DNA of 64,000 nt from Oscarella lobularis. Taxonomy: Eukaryota > Porifera > Homoscleromorpha > Homosclerophorida > Oscarellidae. Of this stretch, positions 35,601-45,700 are shown one piece after another. The notes below the pieces were generated by a model that saw only the letters and a program-made list of their open reading frames with translations, was not told the DNA's origin and ran no database searches. The stretch's first letter is position 1. Each line of letters begins with the position of its first letter. A program made the translations under genes and the position numbers. Location: NCBI RefSeq assembly GCF_947507565.1, contig NC_089176.1, forward strand, positions 2,480,001 to 2,544,000, written 5' to 3'.

Positions 35601-38368
35601 AGGAGATGCATAGCACGGCGGCCCAAAGCCTTTCACGTTGTACGCCGACACTCGAATATAGTAAGGAGTGCCCTAAAAAAAAAGAAAATACCGCATTTTG
35701 GAAATAATCTTTAATCTCGTTGAGCTATGACTGGATTGGAGAATGACTACTAACTACGTCTTACCCGTTTCAAGTCTTTTATTATCAGAGTGAGGTCACC
35801 CGTCGCTCTCTTCTCCAGGGATCCGCCAATCCGATCGAACAAACAGTCCTTACTCCATTCAACTACACAAAAGAAAGACGGACGCTCCTACGATTACACC
35901 CGTGGGAAAAGCCGCCTCTACCTTTATATTGGGTGATAGCAGCGTTACAAGGGGACTGAGGCTCGCTCCACTTGACGCGCAGCGAATCCTTTGACTCGGC
36001 TTTAGCAGTGCAGTGCGCCGGCTGATCAGGCAGGTCTTACGTACAAAACGCCCACGATGCATGAATTGAATTTCTCTGTAAAATTCCTTACTTACCGGCT
36101 TTTTCGTGCTCTTGTTGCATCGTCTTGATCACCTGCTTTCTCCATTGCCACTTTCGAAGCATATTCTCGTAATTCTACGTAGGAAAACAAACAAAAAATG
36201 CATTGCTAGTTCGATTCCACTACCTTCAGTAGAGACGAATTCGATGATCCGGTTCCCGCAGCCGCGGTCGAGTTGAGAATGACGCCAGTCAACTCCGCAA
36301 CGTGTCGTTCCGCTTCCGTCGTCAGTTTCTCCAACTGCAAACTTCGAAATCCCTTTATGTGAATGACTGCAGGACGACAAATAGAACCTCCTCAGCCAAG
36401 CAAAAAAAACGAACCCTTTGGATTTTCCCTGGCTCCTTTCGATAAGAGAAGATAAACGATTGGATGAAAATTCATCATGATCGCCCAGTCCAATGCGGTG
36501 TGACCTTTCTCGCTGGGCCTACGCGCACATCACAGTGACTCTTTCCCGTTTTTCGTCTCACTCTCTCAATGATTTACTCGTTCAGAGGAAGATTGGAATC
36601 TTCTAGCAGCATCGTCGCCTTCTCGACGTCCCTTGTCTCAATCGCCTCGAACAACAACTCGAGCGTCTTCGACGCTTTTGCGTGCTTCTTCACCGATTTG
36701 TCTCGTATGGAGAAAAACGATTGCACTGAGAAACGACAAGACGTTTTCGACGCACAAATCAAATATTTTTTTCAATTCTCACGTGACAACTGGAGATCGT
36801 TGTCCGCACTCTTACGCCGATGCCTGCGAATGGACCAAGATCGTCCGGCCTCCGACAGAGGCGGAGAAGGAGTCGCTACGTCGCGGTCTCTACATCCGGG
36901 CAGCTGTTCCATACTCGCAGAACGCGTCATCAGAGACGAGGAGGAATCCAATCTATAGATATATAATGGACAAGATCCAGCGTTATTAGCATGGGGAGGA
37001 AGTATGAGAACCTGCGGCCATCCGATTTCATCTTGTCCGCGTCTCTTTTCTGTTTGAGCTGCTTTACGACGAGAGCGGCCAAACCCGTTAGGCGCGTACG
37101 AGAATTGCCGCTGCTATGAAGAACACGAAAAAAAATTCAGAATACGAAAGACGATTTTTCTCTATTGCCCAACGTCTGTTTCGTATCGTAGATGTCTCCC
37201 GCCTAAGGATGAATAAATAGACAATGAGGAAACTTGGCGGCGTCTCTTGGCGTCGTACCGATGCATTTCGGTGGTTTCTGAAATATTTGTGGGTTCCGAC
37301 GAAAGGCGTGTCCTCCGCACGAGTGCTGTTCGCTAAGAAATTGTCCTCCTCTTCCTCGTCGAGACGCCAAGCGGAACTACTGGGAACTAAAAAAATTGAA
37401 AATCGAATCACATTTTATGTATCTTCTCTGAATGAAAGATGCCCCACACTAAAATGTATGTACACTATCCCAATGCAATTACGGCCTTACGAAAGCGCAT
37501 AACCGCAACTAATTGCCTAAACTCGCGACCCACTGTAACTCCAAAGCGAAAAAGGAACATTCTAATCCCAACAAGGGGGTCACATATCTTATGCAAATTA
37601 AAATTCTCTCCCTATCCCATTACCCAATAATAGGAGTCTGTTCTCTATATCGTATTAATTAGGCAGACAACCGCACACACACACACGCACACACTATCTC
37701 TCTCTCTCTCACCAGAAGAATCCCTTTCGAATCGTGTAGTCGTCTTGCGGCTTCGATTCGGCGACGCCGACGACGATCCGTGATGCGTTCGACGTTTCGG
37801 GGTCGCCGGCAACTGTCGTCGTCGGGGCGACGGCGGCAGGAGGCGTCGAATGCTAAAGGCAGAAAAGAGGGGCGTGGTTTCGACTTTTCTCTCACAACGA
37901 GGAAGTGGCGCGTCAAGCGAACAAGTCGTCACTCACCCACGCTTGTCGACTCTTTCGTCTAGCGACGATGACGAGACGGAGCTCGTATCGGGCCATTGCG
38001 GCGGCAGCGACGCGATGTCGTCATCGCGAACGTTGTGACTGGGAAAAGCCATAGTAGTTAGGCGAGTTGCCCGGACAGTCTCTCGTTTTCCCTTGCCTCC
38101 GGGTTCGCGCGATGGACGGCGGCGTGCGTTCGATGAAGACGCCGATGTCGGCTCCGCGCGCGTCGAACGCTTCGAACGACTTGTGACGACCAATTCGTCG
38201 ACTACAGTAGAAAAAGAAAGAAGAGATTGTCTAACTAAACACGGGACTTCCGATCCTACTCGGATCTCTCGACCTTAGGGATTCATCTCTGCTCGCTTCC
38301 GTCGCGCCGTTCGCGCGACGAAACCAGTGTCGGCCGCTGCGACGCGGACTGTCGCCGTAGTCCGACAT
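32628..38368 (-). CDS. ANKFN1: Wide-awake / ANKFN1-like protein (ankyrin, FN3, Ras-association)
   Basis: Parts in order: a low-complexity N-terminus rich in S, R and P; ankyrin repeats (LLFEAIETRDVEKATMLLED, then GHTALDWAIMMNFHPIVYLL, 36762-36430); a fibronectin type III domain (KDSLRVKWSEPQSPC...TPYYIRVSAYNVKGFGPP, 36060-35590); long helical regions (35004-33400); and a C-terminal Ras-association-like domain (SVDIVRVVVEQLKRHFSD...RPLHDEFQPLRL...KGKLCMKLKV) ending at 32628. This order matches Drosophila Wide awake and vertebrate ANKFN1/Nmf9, linked to sleep and arousal circuits and to GABA-A receptor placement in flies. The 5' end is a choice: ATG at 38368 (MSDYGDSPRRSGRHWFRRAN) spliced to the exon ending at 37933, or Met codons at 38193 or 38052 inside that exon. 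About 18 exons. Confidence 0.82.
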
Positions 38369-38921
38369 CGCGCCCGCGAGATTGCGATTAGAAGAATGCG
38401 ATATCTCGGATGTGGCGCTACGATGACTGCGAAGCGGACCAACACCAAAACATCCTGGAATTTTTTGTTCGACGGCTCGCTTCCCGGATAGAGACGTCGA
38501 AAAAAAAGACGAATTTTTAGAGCTATGCGGGATCGATGCGGGATCGGGGCAGGTGGTTGGGACTAAAGTGACCTAAGCAGTGTTGGTGCAAGTGGCTCTT
38601 TGCGGTTTCTAAACTGTTGTCTTCCTAAAGATGCCTTTGTTTACAATGAGAGAGGCGCCAACTATAGACGAACCACACATCCTAAAACTCATTCCGTAGA
38701 CTTTCAATTTGACGTCAAAATTTCGTAGCCCGGAAGAAAAGTGGATGTGCCAGATAAAATGAGAGGTTCGCACACTACACATCGACGGAACAAGCATGAT
38801 TGTGCAGAAATAGAATATTGGGTTTCAGTTGGAAAATAAACGTTTCTACTACGTTCTTTTTCAAACCTAACATCCATTTTTAATTGCATCGTCTTACGTA
38901 CGTTCAAAATAAAATCTCTCT

Positions 38922-39338
38922 CTATGCAAGTTTAGATTTTCTACCGAGTAATCTAGATAGCAACTTGCCAGCCATCCAAACGGCGAATGCAAGTCCACTG
39001 ATGCCCGTCGCAATGACAAAGCTCAATAGCATCGCCGAGAGAAGCACGAAAGTGCCCAAGGCGAGAAGAGCCCCCTCGATCACGAGAACGGCGAGAATGG
39101 TCAGTAGGAGAGTGACAAGCGTGTAGACGATGAATGCCAGCGTCGGGAAGAAGGATAGGGCGACAGTGACGCCCGCGCATATGCTGGCGAAAGGATGCGC
39201 TTCGAAAAACGCCGTCGCGTTCGTTAGAAGTCCGTCGGGAAGCTTCGCTTTCCACTCTTCGATGAACGCCGAGAATGGCGAGAGTATAAGCGGCGTCGAT
39301 TCGGCTCGATTTACTAGCTCTCCGTCTTCTGAATCCAT
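38922..39338 (-). CDS. LDAF1: Promethin / lipid droplet assembly factor 1 (LDAF1, TMEM159)-like
   Basis: A single exon of 138 codons. After an acidic N-terminus (MDSEDGELVNRAESTPLILS) come FFEAHPFASICAGVTVALSF, two long hydrophobic hairpins with an internal glutamate and glycine (LAVLVIEGALLALGTFVLLS), and a basic end (LLSRLLGRKSKLA). The pattern FxxHPxAS...FFPTLAF...EGxLLALG is typical of promethin, which partners seipin at ER sites of lipid-droplet formation. Length fits the family (about 140-160 residues). A TGACGTCA sits 23 bp upstream of the start codon. Confidence 0.82.
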   Translation of the reverse strand: MDSEDGELVNRAESTPLILSPFSAFIEEWKAKLPDGLLTNATAFFEAHPFASICAGVTVALSFFPTLAFIVYTLVTLLLTILAVLVIEGALLALGTFVLLSAMLLSFVIATGISGLAFAVWMAGKLLSRLLGRKSKLA

Positions 39339-39410
39339 TCTTCTCCACGTTGAAGTCGGGTGACGTCAAAGTGCGATCTCACGACACCCCGTATTCTCGT
39401 GACTCGCTAA

Positions 39411-40335
39411 ACCAGAGATAGAGAAGGAGAGGGATGTGCAACTCCCCCTTATCACGTGACTTTTCCAGGTCAGAGGATTGAAGCCGTTAAGTCCCGTATT
39501 GCCTCGTATTGAAGTCCACTTCCTCTGATCCGCGAAGCCGTAAGTACTCAGCTGCCTTTCCAAAAATGTTCATTCTTTCATGAAATCACGCGATAAATCT
39601 GTTTTGAGGTCGCGGCAACCATTTAAGGCCCCAAATCGCCGCGAACTTGGACTAATTGTACTTTGCACCCTCTCGCGATGTCGCCATTGTCTTTTTTTCT
39701 AAACTTTCTTTTGCATTTAATAGCCAAGTCGTGGCGCTAGCGAATGCTGGTAAAAGGCGGCAGAAACCAGTCGCTGTTTCGACGCATTGCGTAAAAAGAC
39801 GCCGTATTGGGCGTGTCTTGGTGGTCATGTTTTGCACCCTCTCACGCTCAAACGCAATGTCCAATTTTGTTAGAATTTTTTTTGTTTGAAAGAGTCACAC
39901 ATTAGGAAGCGAATGGTGCTATTGTTTGGGCTCTTCCTATTTTTATGCCGTTGTAAGATTGCGTGTTTTAGCACGTGCCGACGTCTGCCGCCTTTTACCA
40001 GCATTCGCTAGCGCCACGACTTGGCCATTAAATGCACAAAACGTTTAGAAAAAACGACAATGACGACATCGCGAAAGGGTGCAAAGTACAATTAGTCCTC
40101 GCTGGCGGCGATTTGGGGCCTTAAACGGATGTCACGCCCTCAAAACAGATTTATCGCGCGATTTTATGAAAGAAGAAACATTTTTGGAAAGGCAGCTGAG
40201 TACTTAGGGCTTCGCGGATCAGAGGAAGTGGACTTCAATACGAGGCAATACGGGACTTAACGGCTTCAATCCTCTGACCAGGAAAAGTCACGTGATAAGG
40301 GAGAGTTGCACATCCCTCTCCTTCTCTATCTCTGG
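39411..40335. repeat. large imperfect inverted repeat (foldback element)
   Basis: The left arm (39411-39764) and right arm (39984-40335) are reverse complements over about 350 bp with scattered mismatches. Matching blocks include CTAGCGAATGCTGGTAAAAG on the left against CTTTTACCAGCATTCGCTAG on the right. The spacer is about 220 bp. No transposase frame is visible. It fills nearly the whole gap between the divergent LDAF1 and ATP6V1H genes; its right edge is 8 bp from the ATP6V1H start codon. Confidence 0.9.
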
Positions 40336-40342
40336 CTAAACG

Positions 40343-42586
40343 ATGAGCTACGCGAAACTAGGAACGCAGGAATTGACGCCAGACAGCGACCGAGACCCAG
40401 AAGGAGGTAGAAATATACCAACTAGGTAGCAAAGAAAGAATCGTTGCGTACAGGCGGCTCGGGAAGCGGCAGTCCCACAATGAGCCAGGCCATTCTTCGC
40501 ATGGAAACGCTGCGAGGGAGAAAGATCGAGTGGCAAACATATTTCAGGTACAAGACGGAGAAATCCTTACTCGAAAACCCCCTCTCGACGAACACGTAGA
40601 ACGGAGATCATCGCAGAAGACGAATATCGTTTTCTCAACGAATACTCCGCGAAACCGTCCGCCCAAAACGAGCTCATTCTGAAACAACCGTCGCAGGTAC
40701 GTCACGTGACCATAGTCATTTTTACCGAAAATTGCTTTTTTAGTGTGCGAAAGTTTTTCTGGGCGTTCCGCAGAAGATTCGAACCGACGACACGGTCCAG
40801 TGTCTGCTGACAATGTTCTTCGATTTGATACAGGAGAACAAGGAACGGCTTGCAATCTTCCACAAATACGCTGCGGAGTATCTTCTATCTAAAAAAATTA
40901 AATAGATCTACATTTTTGTTTTTCAGTTGCAACTTTCCTGTGTATCAACCTCTGCTTTCGTTGCTGTCAAGACCTAGTCCCTTTACGGCCAGTGTGGTAA
41001 AAAGAATAATTTTTACAATTTCAAGTTAAATTTTGCACTTTTTTATTTTAAGGCTAGTCATATTATTGGCTTTCTGGTCAGTTCCAGTCCAGAACTGATG
41101 GAAGAGGTTGACATTACGCTCTATTTTGAGTACATTCGAGAGCGTTTGAAAAATCCGGTAATTTTTTTTGTCAAGTCTTTGAAATTACACTCAGTATGTT
41201 TTATAAAGAACGACGAATTCTTGCTTACAATTGTGTCGTCGCTCCAACTTGTATTGAGAGGAGATCACTACAGAAAATCGTTTGTGTCCCATCACTGTCT
41301 AGATGGGTATCACCATGACAGAACTAATCGAAAGTCTCCTATAGAGATTTCTCTGTTTAGATTGGCGAAATTGTTAAAGGGTCGTTATCTCAGTTTCCAA
41401 CTTCAGTATCAGCTCATATTCTGCACGTGGCTATTGGCTTTCAATGCAGAAATTGCAGCCAAGCTCAACGGGTATCATAAGTACATATCTACGAAATGAT
41501 TTTGACGTGGTTTCTTTTATAGATACGGCATCGTTGTTCATCTTTCGGACATATTGAAAAATTCGATTAAAATCAAGGTGCAAAGAATCTGCATTGCAGC
41601 ACTTCGCGTGAGAAAGTTCAAGAACGATAAGAGAGACGTGTATCTATTCATTGTCCTTTTTCAGAATCTCGCTGAAAAGCCGGAGAATGCCGGCGACAAC
41701 TGCCAAGGCATGATTCAACAACGCGTCCCGCAGGCAAGAACTTTTTATATAGGAACAATTCTACACTGACGTTGACAATTCAGGTGTTGAAAGTTTTAGC
41801 TGGTCGCAGTTGGGATGACGCAGAAGTCGAAGTAAGCATCACATAAAATCTACAATCATATGGCTAGTATGACGTTTGCGTTTAGGCTGACTTGCAATTT
41901 CTTCAAGAAACACTCAGCAGCAGTTTGCAAGATCTCACGTAATTCATATAGACGTTCAACGTATTGCCTATACTCGTTACAACGTAGCTCGTTTGACGAA
42001 TACGTAACCGAAGTGAAGTCAGGTCGACTCGAATGGTCGCCTGCTCACAAATCGGACAAATTTTGGGTACGCAAAGAACTTTTACACAATTACGACTATT
42101 TAACCCGTTTTGTTCTAGCGTGAAAACGTCATGAGATTCAATGACAGAGGCCATGAAATTATAGGGTAATGGTATTGATAATGAGGACTTCTCTTATTTT
42201 TTTATATTGTGCTATTACCTATGTAGGCTTCTGCTTCATTTGTTGGAGGACGCGGATGACCCCCAAACTCTGGCCATTGCTTCGCATGACATTGGCCAAT
42301 ACGTTAGATATTATCCACGCGGAAAAGCGTAAGATCTACTAGTCGATTAATTAATACTACTTATTCTTCTTTTTGAAAAGCTACGTTGAGACCATGGGCG
42401 TGAAGGGACGAATCATGCAGCTTCTCCATCACGAGGAGTCTCAAGTGAAATACGAAGCGTTGGTAGCAACGCACAAAATGATGGTTCAGAACTGGTAATA
42501 ACAAAATTGACGTGCGCCCGGAAGGAGAATTAATGATCCTTTCACCGCATAGGGAATACCTTGGAAAGCAACTGGAAGTAGCATAA
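40343..42586 (+). CDS. ATP6V1H: V-type proton ATPase subunit H
   Basis: The start at 40343 gives [20 protein letters not shown]. Exons joined by short introns then yield [122 protein letters not shown] and [12 protein letters not shown] before TAA at 42584. These blocks follow human ATP6V1H from end to end, including the FDEY...LEWSPxHKS and the final NWEYLGKQL signatures. Subunit H is an armadillo-type solenoid in the V1 sector; it couples V1 to Vo and inhibits free V1. About 14 exons. Confidence 0.93.
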
Positions 42587-42764
42587 GAAACACCAATGCT
42601 GGGTAAATTTAGATATAGTCGTAATCATTTATCGTGGTCGAGGCTCGTTCTTCTTTAGGGAAATCTCTTGTTAGAGGCAAAACGTATCAATTCAGAAAGA
42701 ACTGTAGCACGCTTTTTTTTCTCTGTCCCACGTGTATGTGCATCACCTGGTTGTAATTAAATTT

Positions 42765-45700
42765 CTACATGGGATGATAACCTGGCGCGTAATTGCCCAT
42801 GGGCGCTCCAGCATAGGAATAGTCGCCGGGTGCAATGGGTCCCGGTTGCCCACTACCCACCTGAGGCGGTCCCACGTTCGAAATTGGCGGCGGCGGCGGC
42901 GGCGGTCGACCTCCCTTGCCTTTGGGCACAGGGGATTTCGGACGTAGCATTTCGATTTCGTTCTGATAGCCGAGAACGGCGTCTTCTGGTTTCTCAAAGT
43001 AGCTCTTGTACGCGTCGTGAGAATAGTTCGAACTGGACAAGTCAGGACCGAGAGTCAGCCAACCTAGAAGGCACTGAATACCATATACGTAGTAGTGCTA
43101 ATACTACAAACGCTTACCTGGTCTAATTGCAGCATCATCTCCAAATAGATGTAGTCGCCTTCTGCCCAAGCAAAAGTGCTCCATAATGTTGAAGAGTTCC
43201 GTTGGCTTTTCTGTGCTTCCGATTGGGAACTATACAGGCAGGAAACAAACGCTGCGTGCATATGCGCTTGGATGGCCACTCGATTGCGCTCACATCTTCT
43301 GTTATAACGAGATCGATATCCACGTTGGAATGAATGAAATCCGTGTCGACGCTTCTCCTAACAGTTCCCTTGATTCCCATCAGACAGTGCTCCTAAATCC
43401 GAGCACGTTTCTTTTTCGTAAAATTACGAACTTCGTTTGCGTGTACCTTGCAATGCTGCATAACTGAATTAGGCTCCAAGTAAGTAATGTGGCCGGGATT
43501 CTTAAAATTCGTCTTAATCCAGCAAATATCCTCGCACCTCCTGTAGCCCCACTTTCTCAGGCACTACAACACCAAGAAGACCGCAGATACATATACACAT
43601 ACCACAGTCAAATCAATCGATTGTACACTCACTTTTCTTCCCCAATCCAATCCTTCAGCAGCTCCACACCAAATGAAAACGAAGCTACGAGGAGAGCCAA
43701 TATTCTCTACCTCTAACTTCAGAACCTAGACTCGGAGCTCTTTTATTACAAAAAAAACGCATTCGCTCAATGAAGGACGCACATCTTCCCACTGCCACGG
43801 TTTCTGATTGACGACGACTCCCGAGGCGCGACGGTGATATTCCTCCAGAGGAGGATTCACGTAGATGACGTCAAATTTGACGTCTATCGATTTCAAGTCA
43901 AACGCCTCCAAGTCACATTTCAAATACCTAACATTCAGATAAAAATGCGCGTATTGGATACGTTCATATTAGGGTTTACATCGGAGGCGTAGCTCGTTCT
44001 TGAAGATGCTTCTCCTAATAAAGAAATTAGACATCGAGTACAGGGTTCAGCTAAGAATTTCTAAAAGTGGGAAGAGGGTCAGGAGGCATAGGTATAATAT
44101 ATTATGATAGAAGCAATACTCCAAAAACTCGGGGAAAATGTCTCGGATAATAAATTACAGTGAAATTACAAGAGACTGGCCCACCGAATCTCTTGTAATA
44201 TATTACAGTGTCAAGCGACTTTCTTTTAATAAATTACAGTGAAAATACAAGAGGCGGAAAAAAAACGCGCCTCTTTGACGTAGCAAATTTTTAAAAAATT
44301 TAAAAAAGGTTACGACACTTGATACAAACCACACGGAAGACGGTGCTATGGAGGTTTATCCGGTACCAGAGGTATCTCACAGGCGCAGCGGAGCTAATGA
44401 CTAGGAAGGCCGGAGCCCTTGTCGGGTGAGGAGAATGACCGACCACCGGGCCATGATGGTCAAACCCTTGGGGAGAGTTTCCAACTCCCTTCTATCCTAG
44501 TCACGAGCTCATGCTCCTGCTACTGATAAGTATATGGAAACGCTGGGTATATATATGAGAACCCTGCCGGGGTCACTTCGACTGCAGCTTTTCACCAACA
44601 AAAATTACTCTCTCAATCGGCCGCAAATACATTTCTGACAACAATAACAAACGAATTTTGTCGAAAATCAATCTAGAAACGCGAAAAAACGGAGAATATA
44701 ACGCGTGCCACGTACGAAAGGCACGCCCTGTCACGCTACATATGACGTCAGTTGAATGCAACAAAATGCTTCATAGGAACAAGTAGAGGCAAAGAATTCG
44801 CCGCGAAGTGCATTGTGGGTCTATTCTAAAGACATATCGTCGCCATTTAGAGGCGAAAAGCAAACGGATGCGAAGTTACGACGATATGCTTGATCAGCGA
44901 AATCTAGGTGATATGTGCCGCCTCTATAAGCGAAACGCGCGCTAAGCGGATCAGACCAGAGATAATATTGTCAACTCTGATCAGACGCTACATGACTAGT
45001 ACTGGCGCGCCGCGCGCGGGCACTCGTTGACAGAGTACTGGCGCGCCGCGCGCAGGCACTCGTTGACTGAGTCTAATTGACTGAATACTGGCGCGCTGCG
45101 CGCTCGTCAAATTATCTCACAACAGACAAATAAACGTCAAAATTTGTCCAAAAACAAAGTTCGTGTATGAGGAAAAGGCTGAAATTATGTTTTCAGCCGT
45201 GTTAATTCCTAGTAGAAATTAATTAACGTTTTCAACAATCCGCTCCCTGATTATACATTTATATACTCCGGGCGAAGGACGGCTCCCTGAGTGTATAAAT
45301 ATATTTTTGCTCGTTGTAGAAATTAATAAGGAAAAGGCTGAAATCATTCTTTCAACCGTCCTCCTTCTAGAAATTAATCATTGGTTTTTCAATTTGGATA
45401 TACTTTTCATATATTTCCCCATATTCGGCGACGCTAATTCCATCCTCTCGTCGTCCGTACTTCGACAGACTCTCCGACAGACTCTCTTGCAAAGGGGGCG
45501 CCCACTTTTTATTGGCAAGTGTCCGTAATTCGTTGCGCGCGAGTCGGCATGGGTCGGCCCCGACCCTCACTCCCCTATCGCCGACCCATACTACTAAAAC
45601 GTTATGAAAGCCCGTAGCTTGCAATAACTACAGTGGATACATCGTCCAAAACAAATTTAAAAATGGTCCAAGGTAATTTCAATAACTTTACTGTGACAAT

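Noticed and set aside
44340-44560. Possible tRNA-derived SINE in the METTL14 intron
   Set aside because: I could not find a convincing A box and B box at proper spacing, so I left it as unclassified repeat-like DNA.
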